NCBI GenBank assembly: GCA_003139695.1
Contig: PLJM01000012.1
Coordinates: 1-64,000 of the forward strand
DNA length: 64,000 nt
Origin: Candidatus Dormiibacterota bacterium
GTDB lineage: Bacteria; Chloroflexota; Dormibacteria; Dormibacterales; Dormibacteraceae
Reading direction: 5' to 3'
The notes beneath the pieces were generated by a model, which worked only from the letters and a program-made list of their open reading frames with translations, ran no database searches and had not been told where the DNA came from. A program made the translations under genes and the position numbers. Shown one piece after another: positions 19,037 to 27,769 of the stretch. How positions within the stretch are numbered: the stretch's first letter is position 1; every line of letters starts with the position of its first letter.

Positions 19037-19515
19037 CTAGTGGCTGCAACCTCCGACACCCACTGCCTTGCAGCCTCGATCGAAGAAAACGTGCGCGATT
19101 CCAGTCCATGGTGATCAACCAGAACGACGACATCCTGGATCGTCAACCGCCCCAGCCCAGTGCCGGCCGTGACGAACGCCAGCCGCCTGAGCCCTGCCTG
19201 GAGTGCGAGCGGCATCCACTTCTCCTGAATCCATTTCTGGTCTTCATGGACGATCACCCTCAGCTTCCTGGCGTCGCTCACATAGGCGGCCGCACGGTTG
19301 TCCGTGATCGCCTGGATTCCCTTCAGAAGCCCCGCTCGTAGCTCCGCGCTGTTGGCAAAACCCTTCCATTCCGAGAGGACGTGCTTGTGCAGGCTGTCCC
19401 AGCGGATGGAAAGGTACGGCTCGTCGACGTAGACGTCATTGGAAGGTTTGATGCCCAACGGTATACGCCCTGAACGTGTCGCTTCGCATCCCAAAAATCG
19501 GTGGGAAAGACCCAT
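19033..19515 (-). CDS. SpoIIAA/STAS-like protein, copy 1
   Basis: A paralog of the gene at 18593-19036. With the ATG at 19515 it has 160 residues; the open frame runs much further upstream but that part reads as the antisense of the next gene. Conserved stretches: EPYLSIRWDSLHKHVLSEW, then QKWIQEKWMPLALQAGLRRLAF, then RTFSSIEAARQWVSEVAATR. A TTG start about 20 codons later (LGIKPSNDVYVDEPYL) is also possible. It is coupled to copy 2 by an ATGA overlap. Confidence 0.7.
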   Translation of the reverse strand: MGLSHRFLGCEATRSGRIPLGIKPSNDVYVDEPYLSIRWDSLHKHVLSEWKGFANSAELRAGLLKGIQAITDNRAAAYVSDARKLRVIVHEDQKWIQEKWMPLALQAGLRRLAFVTAGTGLGRLTIQDVVVLVDHHGLESRTFSSIEAARQWVSEVAATR

Positions 19516-19575
19516 CAAAATTGATGGCTCAAGGACGACTGATCTGGCGGCCCGCGCCCCTATGATCGGCCCACC

Positions 19576-20772
19576 TTGGCATTCTCGGTCGAAGACCTGG
19601 CCCGAACGGCCCTCGTTAGAATCCTCCCGCGCAGCCGCTACCGCCTCGCCGCGACGACCGACTCGCGATTCGCGTCGTTCGCCGGCAACTCGGCACGGAT
19701 CGCGTACCGGCAGCAAGGCGCCACACCCGCTTTCCTGATCTTCTCCGGGCCGGGCCAGGATCCCCGCGCCGCCGCCACCGCCGCCGCCGCGTGGGCAGCG
19801 GCCAACTGGCGGCCGAACGCAATCCAGCGAAGGGTGCGCCCTGGGGTGGTCGTGGTGCAGGTGGCGCCCGCCGCCGAGCTGACCACGCCCGGGTTGGTGC
19901 CCTCGACCGCGGTGCCGGCAGCGATCTGGACTGTCGACGCGGATAGCGGCCGCACCGAGGCTTCGGGCCAGCCGCCAGGCTCGCCGCCGGCAGTGGAAAT
20001 CAGACGCGCCGGCGCGGCGCTTGCGCAGGGACTGCCCGCTCCTTCTCTGGGCGAGCTCGACCACGCCGAGCGGGAAATCATGCAAATGCGCACGCGCGCG
20101 ATGCCGCAGGCCGTGGGTGGAGTCGTGGGCATCCTGTTGCTCCTCTTCGCGCTGCGCTACGGATTCGGGGCGCTGGGCAGCCTCGGTGCTCTGTTCGGCG
20201 TTCTCGCATCGCCGCAAAGCGCGGCCGCTATGCCAGGAGGCAAGCTGCTAGTCGCCGGCGCGCTCGTTGTCAACGTGCTGATCCTCGCGGGCATCGTCGT
20301 TGGTCTTGGCGTGCTGATCAACGTCAGCAACCTGGCCGCCCGGCTGCCCGGCTTCTCCAGCCCGACGCCCAGAACGCGAACGATCACGTGGGTCGGCTAC
20401 GCCGCGATCATGGTCGGACTCGCCGTGGTGCTCGACGGGGTGATACCTGCCATTGAGCGGACCGGCCCTCAGAACGCCTCGCAATATGCGCATGTCGCGG
20501 TGAGCACCACCGACGACGGCAGCGAAACCTTCGTCATCGTCGGCGGCGACCTTACCGTCGACCTTTCGGCGTGGCCGTCCTCGGAGTGGGCAGGTGTCCA
20601 GTTCAAGACCAGCAACCCGAGCATCCTCAGCCAGGTCCAGCCTCCATCAACGGGAGGTGCCCCGGTCGCAGTATTCATCGCCGATCAGGTGGGCACGGCT
20701 CGCGTTGACGCCGCCTCGACAGACGGTCGTTACACCTTCCAGGTGCGGGTCAACGTCATTGCCAGTGGTTAG
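19576..20772 (+). CDS. Membrane protein of unknown function
   Basis: A 398-residue protein, not recognised. The N-terminal 170 residues are soluble and Ala/Pro-rich. Three hydrophobic segments follow at about 176-200, 225-255 and 270-290. The C-terminal 110 residues look extracytoplasmic and beta-rich (ETFVIVGGDLTVDLS to GRYTFQVRVNVIASG), recalling an Ig-like or cadherin-like domain. The start is TTG at 19576. It stands alone between divergent and downstream small genes. Confidence 0.65.
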   Translation: MAFSVEDLARTALVRILPRSRYRLAATTDSRFASFAGNSARIAYRQQGATPAFLIFSGPGQDPRAAATAAAAWAAANWRPNAIQRRVRPGVVVVQVAPAAELTTPGLVPSTAVPAAIWTVDADSGRTEASGQPPGSPPAVEIRRAGAALAQGLPAPSLGELDHAEREIMQMRTRAMPQAVGGVVGILLLLFALRYGFGALGSLGALFGVLASPQSAAAMPGGKLLVAGALVVNVLILAGIVVGLGVLINVSNLAARLPGFSSPTPRTRTITWVGYAAIMVGLAVVLDGVIPAIERTGPQNASQYAHVAVSTTDDGSETFVIVGGDLTVDLSAWPSSEWAGVQFKTSNPSILSQVQPPSTGGAPVAVFIADQVGTARVDAASTDGRYTFQVRVNVIASG

Positions 20773-20839
20773 TCCGCGGCGATGCCGCACGCCGTGCGAT
20801 TTCGATTCGTCTCTTCCAGTTGATCCAGAATGAGAGGAC

Positions 20840-21277
20840 ATGGAAGAAAGAAGCGAAGAGCAAGTCATAACTCGTCTGTTCGAGCTGGAGAACGATGGGC
20901 AGCCCACCCAGCGAGCCGAGCTCACTGGCGAACGGTTCATCTCCCTGATCCAGGATCCCAACAACGGCTGCGCCTACGTCTTCCAGCACGGTCTGGATGA
21001 GACGGAGGGAGCGGAGGTTCCGCCCGGAACAGAGTTCTGGGAGTACCCCACTCTGGACGAAGCCGAGCGGGCCTACTCGCAGCTGCTCGAGGAAGATCGA
21101 AAGGCGGGGGAGCTGGTGGCGACCGATTCCGACGAGGGAATCGGCGATTCGGAGACTGGCGGTGCCGAGGTCCGCGATCGTTACTCCGCCAGCGACGACG
21201 ATCCGCTCATCGAGAACGGAGAAGATGCGGTGGGGCAACAGACCGACGACGAGTCTTCGGGCGAAACGGAACCGTAG
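20840..21277 (+). CDS. Acidic soluble protein of unknown function
   Basis: A 145-residue, strongly acidic protein. The first 90 residues look folded (FISLIQDPNNGCAYVFQHGLDETEG and FWEYPTLDEAERAYSQLLEEDRKAG); the last 50 are Asp/Glu/Ser-rich and probably disordered. Composition and codon use match the surroundings. No family was recognised. Confidence 0.6.
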   Translation: MEERSEEQVITRLFELENDGQPTQRAELTGERFISLIQDPNNGCAYVFQHGLDETEGAEVPPGTEFWEYPTLDEAERAYSQLLEEDRKAGELVATDSDEGIGDSETGGAEVRDRYSASDDDPLIENGEDAVGQQTDDESSGETEP

Positions 21278-21281
21278 GGGC

Positions 21282-21299
21282 GCCGCCCTGTAGGGCGGC
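21282..21299. terminator. GC-rich hairpin between convergent genes
   Basis: GCCGCCCT and AGGGCGGC form a tight inverted repeat in the 39-bp gap between two convergent genes. There is no clear T run, so it may act as a weak two-way terminator. Confidence 0.4.
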
Positions 21300-21316
21300 A
21301 TCTGATTCGACCAGCG

Positions 21317-22036
21317 CTATCCAGCGCGCCCTTTGCGCCCCTTCCGCAGCATCGCCTCAAGGCCAAAGACCAGTAAGTCCACCGTGTCCGGCCACCCCCG
21401 ATCGGGGTCGCTGGCCCACACGTCCGAGAGCTCTCGGGCAGTGGCCACGCTCTTCGGAAACTGGTCGGGGTGCAGGCTCAGCAACCCGAGCTCGAAACGC
21501 TTGCGCAGCAGCTCGCGATCTCTGATATTGGCCCGCGGATCGGCCTTGGGGCCCGCCGGACGTACCAGTAGGAGGTAACCGGCAAGGAGGTTGGAGAGAA
21601 TGCGGATCAATTTGGCGGCCTCACGTGGTTTGAAGCCGGCACTCAGCAAGATACCGAGCACGTCCTCAATCGGTCTCCAGAAGGCGGAAAGGCTGTCACC
21701 GCTGTAAGCAATTTGAAGCTGGAGTGCCAGCGGCCGTTCGTCCATCTGGTGCCTGAAATTCAGCATCGCCCGCCGCACTCGGTCGGTCCACCTCATGGAA
21801 GCGCGGAACCCGACCGTCAGGTCGAGGCCCTCCATGACGAACTCGGCCATCGTATTGATCAAGTCCTGCTTGTCCCGCACGTGGCGGTAGAGCGCCATCG
21901 GGGTTACGCCGAACTCCGACGCCAAGCGGCGGAGGCTGACCGCATCTAGACCCTCGGTTTCGCCGATCTTCAGCGCCCGCTCGACGATGGCGGCCCGTGT
22001 CAGGCCACGGTGCTTGCCTTGGTCAACATGCGGCAT
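21317..22036 (-). CDS. TetR-family repressor with TetR-class C-terminal domain
   Basis: A 239-residue regulator. The N-terminal HTH reads LTRAAIVERALKIGETEGLDAVSLRRLASEFGVTPMALYRHVRDKQDLI. The C-terminal domain resembles the tetracycline-repressor class. It is divergent from a DrrAB-type exporter, with paired operators between them, so drug- or metabolite-induced derepression of the exporter is likely. ATG 22036 is chosen; TTG 22048 is possible. Confidence 0.9.
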   Translation of the reverse strand: MPHVDQGKHRGLTRAAIVERALKIGETEGLDAVSLRRLASEFGVTPMALYRHVRDKQDLINTMAEFVMEGLDLTVGFRASMRWTDRVRRAMLNFRHQMDERPLALQLQIAYSGDSLSAFWRPIEDVLGILLSAGFKPREAAKLIRILSNLLAGYLLLVRPAGPKADPRANIRDRELLRKRFELGLLSLHPDQFPKSVATARELSDVWASDPDRGWPDTVDLLVFGLEAMLRKGRKGRAG

Positions 22037-22041
22037 GGGTC

Positions 22042-22094
22042 TTGACAAGTATGCGGTGCATACCTACGATTGCCTCAAGGTATACGTTGTATGC
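22042..22094 (+). promoter_or_regulatory. Promoter with two TetR-type operators
   Basis: TTGACA (22042-22047), 17 bp, then TACGAT (22065-22070) forms the exporter promoter. Operator 1, GTATGC-GGT-GCATAC (22049-22063), fills the spacer. Operator 2, GTATAC-GTT-GTATGC (22080-22094), has one mismatch in its symmetry. The centres are 31 bp apart, about three helical turns. A bound TetR dimer would block RNA polymerase. Confidence 0.75.
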
Positions 22095-22182
22095 TTACGC
22101 CACTAACACGACGGGGGACCGTTGGTGGACGGGAACCGGTGTCAGCTCTGAAGCTATTGCCTGGAACAGGGAGACGAGAAGC

Positions 22183-22956
22183 ATGGAAGAGAAGAACGTG
22201 GCGATCCAGGTCCATGGATTGCAGAAGTCCTATAAGAAATTGCAGGTGCTCAAGGGTGTGGACTTCGACGTGTCACGTGGAAGCATCTTCGCGCTGCTCG
22301 GCTCTAATGGCGCCGGCAAGACCACGATCGTGAGAATCCTCACCACCCTCCTCAAGCCGGATGGCGGCACGACGCGCGTCAACGGATTCGACGTCCTGTC
22401 GCAGCCGGCGCGGGTGCGAGAGTCGATCAGCCTGACCGGTCAATTCGCAGCGGTGGACGAGATCCTCACCGGTCGGGAGAATCTGATCATGATCGCCCAA
22501 CTACGGCACGTGAAGGGCGCAGGCAAGGTGGCAGACGATCTGCTCGGACGATTCGGCCTCGCCGACGCTGCCAGGCGCCGGGTGTCGACCTACTCAGGCG
22601 GCATGCGCCGCCGCCTTGACATCGCCATGAGCCTGATCGGCAACCCGCGGATCATCTTCCTCGACGAGCCGACCACAGGCCTCGACCCGGAGGGCCGCAT
22701 CGAGGTGTGGCAGGTGATCCAGAACCTCGCTGACAGCGGCACCACCGTGTTCCTGACGACCCAGCACCTCGACGAGGCCGAGAAGCTCGCCGACCGGATC
22801 GCGATCCTGCACAACGGCACCATCATCGTGTCGGGCACTTTGGAGGAGCTGAGGAAGCTGTTCCCGCCCGCGAAAGTCGAATACGTGGAACGGCAGCCCA
22901 CCCTGGAGGAGATCTTCCTGGCGATCGTCGGAAGCGACAAGAAGGAGCAACCATGA
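22183..22956 (+). CDS. ABC exporter ATP-binding protein, DrrA-like
   Basis: A 257-residue ATPase. Walker A is GSNGAGKTT near residue 46, the signature is YSGGMRRRLDIA near 140, Walker B is IIFLDEPTTGLDPEGR near 160, and the switch His is in LTTQHLDEAEKLADR. The short C-terminal part (PTLEEIFLAIVG) is typical of DrrA proteins. The start at 22183 follows GGGAG; the open frame upstream crosses the operators. It overlaps the permease by 4 bp. Confidence 0.93.
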   Translation: MEEKNVAIQVHGLQKSYKKLQVLKGVDFDVSRGSIFALLGSNGAGKTTIVRILTTLLKPDGGTTRVNGFDVLSQPARVRESISLTGQFAAVDEILTGRENLIMIAQLRHVKGAGKVADDLLGRFGLADAARRRVSTYSGGMRRRLDIAMSLIGNPRIIFLDEPTTGLDPEGRIEVWQVIQNLADSGTTVFLTTQHLDEAEKLADRIAILHNGTIIVSGTLEELRKLFPPAKVEYVERQPTLEEIFLAIVGSDKKEQP

Positions 22957-23714
22957 ACACCCATTTTTTCAGCGACACCAGGGTGATGCTCGGGCGTTCC
23001 ATGCGACACGTCACGCGCAGCGTGGACACCATCATCACGGTCACGATCACGCCGATCGCGATCATGCTGCTGTTCGTCTACGTGTTCGGCGGTGCCATCC
23101 AAACAGGCACCCACAACTATGTGAACTACCTGATGCCCGGCATCCTGCTCATCGCGATCGCCAGCGGCATCTCCTATACCGCTTTCCGCCTGTTCAACGA
23201 CCTGCAGAGCGGCATCTTCGAGAGGTTCCACTCGATGCCGATCGCCCGCTCGTCCGTGCTCTGGGGGCATGTTCTGACCTCACTGGTGTCCAATGCGATC
23301 TCCGTGGTCGTCATCGTCATAGTGGCGCTCCTCATGGGCTTCCGCTCGCCGGCGGGAGTGCTGGCATGGCTGGCCGTGGCCGGCATCCTCGTCCTGTTCA
23401 CGCTCGCGCTGACCTGGGTCGCGGTGATCGCCGGACTCGCGGCATCCTCCGTTGATGGAGCAAGCGCCTTCTCATACCCGCTCGTCTTTCTGCCGTTCGT
23501 CAGCTCGGCATTCGTACCCACTGCCTCGATGCCGGGCCCCGTGCGTGCCTTCGCGGAAAACCAGCCGGTCACCTCGATCGTCAACACGATCAGAGCCTTG
23601 TTCGAGCAGCAGCCGGTCGGAGGCGAAATCTGGATCGTCCTCGCCTGGTGCGCCGGCATCATCCTCATCGCCTATGCGTTCGCGATGGTCGCCTACCGTC
23701 GCAAAATAGCTTGA
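22953..23714 (+). CDS. ABC-2 type exporter permease, DrrB-like
   Basis: A 253-residue membrane protein with six predicted helices and the ABC-2 pattern (YVNYLMPGILLIAIASGISYTA, ERFHSMPIARSSVLWGHV, and FLPFVSSAFVPTASMPGPVRAFAENQPVTSIV). It pairs with the ATPase upstream to export a hydrophobic compound; the substrate is unknown. Expression is expected to depend on the TetR operators. Confidence 0.92.
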   Translation: MNTHFFSDTRVMLGRSMRHVTRSVDTIITVTITPIAIMLLFVYVFGGAIQTGTHNYVNYLMPGILLIAIASGISYTAFRLFNDLQSGIFERFHSMPIARSSVLWGHVLTSLVSNAISVVVIVIVALLMGFRSPAGVLAWLAVAGILVLFTLALTWVAVIAGLAASSVDGASAFSYPLVFLPFVSSAFVPTASMPGPVRAFAENQPVTSIVNTIRALFEQQPVGGEIWIVLAWCAGIILIAYAFAMVAYRRKIA

Positions 23715-23744
23715 ACGGGAACGATGTCCTGAGAGAGGACAATT

Positions 23745-23820
23745 TGGTGGACCCGAGGGGATTCGAACCCCTGACCTTCTGACTGCCAGTCAGACGCGCT
23801 CCCAACTGCGCCACGGGCCC
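23745..23820 (-). tRNA. tRNA-Ala (GGC)
   Basis: A full cloverleaf on the minus strand: acceptor GGGCCCG with CGGGTCC, anticodon stem TCTGA/TCAGA with loop CTGGCAG (anticodon GGC), T arm GGGGTTCGAATCCCC, and discriminator A. The G3:U70 wobble pair, the alanine identity element, is present. CCA is encoded at 23745-23747. Confidence 0.96.
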
Positions 23821-23896
23821 ACGACGGGGAGGAGAAGATGATACCGCCCACCTCTCGCCCGACCCCCCCGACGCCGTTACCATCCAACACAGCCAA

Positions 23897-24577
23897 ATGA
23901 AGCCGCGCGAAATCGAACCTGGCGTCTTGAAGGGCGGAGGATATCTCGCACTCCCCGACGCGCCCGGCCCCCACCCCGGCGTGGTCGTCATCCATGAGGC
24001 CTACGGCCTCAACGACAACATCAAAGACATCGCGGGCCGCTTTGCGGGCCAGGGCTACGCTTCGCTAGCGGTCGATCTGTTCAGCGGACGCAACCGCGCC
24101 ATCTGCATGACGCGCTACATGACCGGGATGCTCATAGGTTCAGTCGACCGCTACGGAATCTCCGATCTGAAGGCGGCCCTCACCCACCTGGCCGCAATGC
24201 CCGAGGTCGATCCCGAACGGATCGGGGCGATCGGCTTTTGCATGGGTGGTGGGTTTGCGATCGCGTGGGCCTGCACCGATCAGCGCCTCAAGGCGATCGC
24301 TCCTTTCTACGGCGCCAACCCACGGCCGCTGGACGCCGTGAAACGCTCGTGTCCCGTCGTCGGGTCATACCCCGAAAAGGACTTCACCGCCGGCGCCGGC
24401 CGCGCCCTCGACCGGGCCCTCGACACCACAGGCATCGCGCACGACATCAAGATCTATCCCGGCGCGGGCCACTCGTTCTTCAACGATCGAGGCCGCGCTT
24501 ACAACAAGCCGGCGGCGGACGACTCATGGGCACGCGTCCTCGGCTTTTTCGGGGAGCACCTGGCGCCGAAGCGCTGA
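23897..24577 (+). CDS. Dienelactone hydrolase family protein
   Basis: A 226-residue alpha/beta hydrolase. The triad of dienelactone hydrolases is visible: Cys115 in GFCMGGG, Asp162 in YPEKD, His192 in GAGHSFF; Glu34 in IHEAYGL is the usual helper residue. Such enzymes open dienelactones in chloroaromatic breakdown, but most family members act on unknown esters. No aromatic degradation genes are near. It runs convergent with the helicase, with a CGCGAC/GTCGCG hairpin (24586-24601) over the gap. Confidence 0.88.
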   Translation: MKPREIEPGVLKGGGYLALPDAPGPHPGVVVIHEAYGLNDNIKDIAGRFAGQGYASLAVDLFSGRNRAICMTRYMTGMLIGSVDRYGISDLKAALTHLAAMPEVDPERIGAIGFCMGGGFAIAWACTDQRLKAIAPFYGANPRPLDAVKRSCPVVGSYPEKDFTAGAGRALDRALDTTGIAHDIKIYPGAGHSFFNDRGRAYNKPAADDSWARVLGFFGEHLAPKR

Positions 24578-24590
24578 GCGGACGCCGCGA

Positions 24591-25814
24591 CTAGGGTCGC
24601 GTGCGAGCGGGCCAACGCCTCCGCCGACTGTGGTTGACAGTCGCCGGCTGCGAAGGACGGTGAGCCGCTGGCAGAGGCCGCGTGCTGCGCTCGCGGTAGT
24701 GCCACGCGCCTTCCTCGAGAAGCCGGTTGGTGTCCAGCTCGCGGATGTCAGGCGCGCCCTGACGGCTCAGCTTGGTCCATGCCAGCTCGTCCTCAGGCGT
24801 CACGAAGGTCAATGCGCGCCCGGCCTCGCCCATGCGGGCGGTGCGGCCGACTCTGTGCGTGAGCCACTGCGCCGAATCGGGCAGCTCGAAGTTGACGACG
24901 AGCCCGACGTGGTTCACGTCGATGCCGCGGGCAGCCACGTTGGTGGCGACGAGGATCTGGCTGCGTCCCTCGCGGAACGACGCCATCGCCCGGTCACGAA
25001 TCGCCTGCGAGAGGTCACCCTGAAGCTCGACCGTGTTGTGGCCCAGCTGACGAAGGCTGTGATTGAGCTTCTTCACGCCGTGCTTGGTGCGCCCGAAGAT
25101 GATCGCCGTGCCACCGTGACGGTGGAGCAGCCGGCTCAGCGTCTGCAGCTTGTGCTCGCGTGCAACGCGCAGCATGCCGTGCTCGAGGGTCGGACCACCT
25201 TCGGTCTTCAGCCTCACCTGCACCGCGTCGTGCGTGTGCTTCTCCGCCATGTTGCTGACCCACGTCGGCATCGTGGCCGACGCCAGCACGGTCTGCGGCT
25301 GGTATGTGAGTCCAAGCAGTTTCTCGACCGACGGCGCGAAGCCGGCGTCGAGCATCTCGTCCGCTTCGTCGAGCACGAGGTACTCGATGCGTGAAAGCGA
25401 CACCTTGCCCTGTCCCACGAGGTCCAGGATCCGGCCCGGCGTGCCGACGACGACGTCGACGCCGCTCTTGAGAGCGAGCCTCTGTGTCGCATATCCGACG
25501 CCGCCGTAAAGAACGGTCGACCGGAGGTCGCACTTCATCGACCGGAGCACCTTCTCCACCTGGAGCGCGAGCTCACGGGTCGGGGTGACGATGAGGGCTT
25601 TCGGCCCGGCGCCGCGCCGAGGCAGCCGCTCGATCATCGGGATCAAGAAGGCGAGAGTTTTCCCTGAGCCTGTGGGCGCTTCGATGACGACATCGCGTCC
25701 TTGCATGAGGGCTGGAATCGCTTCAGCCTGGACTTGAACCGGCTCGTCGATTCCGAGTGCGGCCAGAGCCGCGAGGGTATGCGGGCCTACGCCCGCGTCA
25801 GCGAATGATGACAA
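24591..25814 (-). CDS. DEAD-box RNA helicase
   Basis: A 407-residue helicase core with all motifs: APTGSGKT at 46-53, PTREL near 78, GTPGR near 124, DEAD at 149-152, SAT at 179-181, VATNVAARGIDV near 295 and HRVGRTAR near 320. The basic tail of about 45 residues (RRRRWPARTRP at the end) may bind RNA. The TTG start at 25814 follows AGGAG. Ribosome assembly, mRNA turnover or cold adaptation are usual roles. Confidence 0.93.
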   Translation of the reverse strand: MSSFADAGVGPHTLAALAALGIDEPVQVQAEAIPALMQGRDVVIEAPTGSGKTLAFLIPMIERLPRRGAGPKALIVTPTRELALQVEKVLRSMKCDLRSTVLYGGVGYATQRLALKSGVDVVVGTPGRILDLVGQGKVSLSRIEYLVLDEADEMLDAGFAPSVEKLLGLTYQPQTVLASATMPTWVSNMAEKHTHDAVQVRLKTEGGPTLEHGMLRVAREHKLQTLSRLLHRHGGTAIIFGRTKHGVKKLNHSLRQLGHNTVELQGDLSQAIRDRAMASFREGRSQILVATNVAARGIDVNHVGLVVNFELPDSAQWLTHRVGRTARMGEAGRALTFVTPEDELAWTKLSRQGAPDIRELDTNRLLEEGAWHYRERSTRPLPAAHRPSQPATVNHSRRRRWPARTRP

Positions 25815-26080
25815 CGTTTTCTCCTGATCCTCTCTAAGGTCGTATTTGCCGCGACGATCAGGACACCGTTACCGATTACGGCGAGAGAGGACCCGAGCGA
25901 GCGTGCCGGCAGGAACCGGCCGAGGCACTCACTGTACCGGTTTCGCCGAAATCCCGTTTCACACACGCTGCGGCTCAAGTTCAGCAGCCAGTTCCCTGAG
26001 GGCAGCTCGTCGCGCCGGATCACACGGACGGCACTACGACTTTTTGAGCAAAACCTTTGGAAGCGGTACCCTCGCCAAAC
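25815..26080. other. Intergenic region without clear features
   Basis: Between the helicase and a small membrane protein gene. It must hold the helicase promoter on the minus strand and one for the downstream gene, but no convincing -35/-10 pair or repeat is seen. Overlapping open frames here are non-coding by composition. Confidence 0.5.
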
Positions 26081-26566
26081 ATGAACGCCATGGTCGACAG
26101 GTTCGGGCGGACTGGGTTCGCGGCCCTCTCGAGCCTGATCTGGGCGGTGCCGATGGCCGCCTGGGCGGGCTCCGCCGACCTCTCCCCAGTCGACAAGACC
26201 GCCTACCCTTGGATCGCCCTCGGGATCGGGCTCGTGATGCTCGCCGTCTGGATCGTGCTCCTGACCCGGCTCGGCCGTATCCCCGTCTCGACTCGACAAC
26301 GGCGCTTCGATATCGGCCAGATGTCCCGGCCCGAGCGGATCTGGATCCTCGCCGGCGCCGCCTTCGCGACGGGGCTGATCGCCTGGTTGAACGCCGCCGC
26401 CACGGTCGATTGGGGCCCGTTGGGCACCGCGGTCGGCGCGGGCAAAGCTGGGCCGACGGTACTTGCGGCGGCCCTGGCGGCCTTCCTGCTCGTGATGCTG
26501 ATCGGAGCCTGGTTCAGCTGGCGCAGAGCCACCGCCGCTTTCCAGACGAGGACTGGCACTCGCTAG
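26081..26566 (+). CDS. Small four-helix membrane protein of unknown function
   Basis: A 161-residue protein from ATG 26081, with four hydrophobic segments (about 12-32, 42-64, 82-105 and 125-150 residues in). A charged cytoplasmic loop, STRQRRFDIGQMSRPERI, joins helices 2 and 3. An earlier non-ATG start at 26057 is possible. No family recognised. Confidence 0.65.
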   Translation: MNAMVDRFGRTGFAALSSLIWAVPMAAWAGSADLSPVDKTAYPWIALGIGLVMLAVWIVLLTRLGRIPVSTRQRRFDIGQMSRPERIWILAGAAFATGLIAWLNAAATVDWGPLGTAVGAGKAGPTVLAAALAAFLLVMLIGAWFSWRRATAAFQTRTGTR

Positions 26567-26666
26567 ATCACCGACGCCCCCGGTCTGGAATAGTTGCCTG
26601 CGCAAGCAAGTAGTAGTACTTAGCTGCGGCTGGAAAGGCTGCTTCAAATTCCAGGAGGAACACACA

Positions 26667-27212
26667 ATGGTCAGGTACGAAATCGATCCAAGTCACACCA
26701 ACGTCGGGTTTTCGGCGAAGCATCTGGCGGTGTCCACCGTGCGCGGGCACTTCAGCAAGTTCGACGGCTTCTTTGAGGGCCCCGACGACGACTTCACCAA
26801 GGCACGCGGCGAGGTCAAGATCGATGTCGCCAGCCTCAGCACGAAGACGGACCAGCGAGACAACCACCTTCGCTCGGCCGACTTCTTCGACATCGAGAAG
26901 TTCCCATACATGACCTACAAGCTCACCGGTGTCGAGCACGTCGAAGGAGACACCTACAAGGTCAAGGGCGAGCTCACGATCAAGGACACCACCAAGCCGA
27001 TCACGCTGGAGGCCACCCTCGAGGGCCGGGTCGCTGACCCGTTCGGCGGCAAGGAACGCCTTGGCGTCACCGCCAAGGGCCAGATTAACCGGATGGACTT
27101 CGGGCTGAACTGGGACGGCCTCGCGGGGGCGATACCCATGGCGAGCCACACCATCAAGCTTGAGATCGACGCCGAGATCGTCGTCAAGACCGCGGAGCTG
27201 GCACAAGCGTAA
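26667..27212 (+). CDS. YceI-family lipid-binding protein
   Basis: A 181-residue single-domain YceI/lipocalin-like protein: YEIDPSHTNVGFSAKHLAVSTVRGHF at the start, then the usual DNHLRSADFFDIEKFPYMTYKLT and TKPITLEATLEGR. Family members bind polyisoprenoid or other amphiphilic molecules. There is no signal peptide, as in many Actinobacteria. The ribosome site AGGAGG is strong and a terminator follows. Confidence 0.93.
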   Translation: MVRYEIDPSHTNVGFSAKHLAVSTVRGHFSKFDGFFEGPDDDFTKARGEVKIDVASLSTKTDQRDNHLRSADFFDIEKFPYMTYKLTGVEHVEGDTYKVKGELTIKDTTKPITLEATLEGRVADPFGGKERLGVTAKGQINRMDFGLNWDGLAGAIPMASHTIKLEIDAEIVVKTAELAQA

Positions 27213-27229
27213 TCACGAGTTCCCCGACA

Positions 27230-27259
27230 GAGGGCAGGGGAATCCCTGCCCTCTTTTTT
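27230..27259 (+). terminator. Intrinsic terminator after the YceI gene
   Basis: GAGGGCAGGG (27230-27239) and CCCTGCCCTC (27244-27253) form a 10-bp stem with a 4-nt loop, followed by six T. Confidence 0.92.
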
Positions 27260-27289
27260 ATCTCTAAACCAGGAGGTCCAGCACTTACC

Positions 27290-27733
27290 ATGAGCGCCGT
27301 GTCAAAGGTCAGTCGAGCGAAAGCAGTGCAGCTTTGGGAAGGTTTGTCCCGAGCGCACAGCACGATGACGGCTGCGATCGAGAAGGACATGCAGCCCGAG
27401 GCAGGCATGCCTCTCGCCTGGTACGAGGTTCTGCTGCACCTCACTCGCGCACCGCAAGGGTCGATGCGTTACCAGGACCTGGCGAAGGTTGCCGGCATCA
27501 CCGACAGCGGGGCCTCCCGCCGCCTCGAACAGATGGTCAACGCAGGTCTCATCGATCGCAAGTCCTGCCCGACCGACCGCCGCGGCGTCTACGCGCACAT
27601 CACGCCGGCGGGACAGACCGGTTTCGAGAAGGCGCACACGGTGTTTCTACTAAGTCTCGACCGCAACCTGGCCAGCCACCTCGAACCCGATGACGCGGAT
27701 GCGATGAGCGCCGCCCTCGCGCGCCTGTCCTAA
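27290..27733 (+). CDS. MarR-family transcriptional regulator
   Basis: A 147-residue winged-helix regulator. The DNA-binding part reads MRYQDLAKVAGITDSGASRRLEQMVNAGLIDRKSCPTDRRGVYAHITPAG, with the conserved DRR wing. An AGGAGG ribosome site precedes the ATG. The target is unknown; it follows YceI after a terminator, and the next gene is convergent. Confidence 0.9.
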   Translation: MSAVSKVSRAKAVQLWEGLSRAHSTMTAAIEKDMQPEAGMPLAWYEVLLHLTRAPQGSMRYQDLAKVAGITDSGASRRLEQMVNAGLIDRKSCPTDRRGVYAHITPAGQTGFEKAHTVFLLSLDRNLASHLEPDDADAMSAALARLS

Positions 27734-27769
27734 GAGTCCGACGCCCCTCTGGGCGACGTCGGGTGCGGC

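Noticed and set aside
19516-20217. N-terminal 230 residues of the long frame joined to the STAS-like copy 1
   Set aside because: This part is antisense to the membrane protein at 19576-20772 and has biased Arg/Gly/Ala composition.
23665-23995. Two open frames of about 100 residues on the minus strand
   Set aside because: They read through the tRNA-Ala gene and give the GAVGSASDWQSEGQGFESP-type peptides seen when a tRNA is translated.
25787-26665. Overlapping long frames on both strands around the helicase upstream region
   Set aside because: Composition is Arg/Pro/Gly-rich with no domain; only the four-helix protein at 26081-26566 has a plausible hydrophobic pattern.
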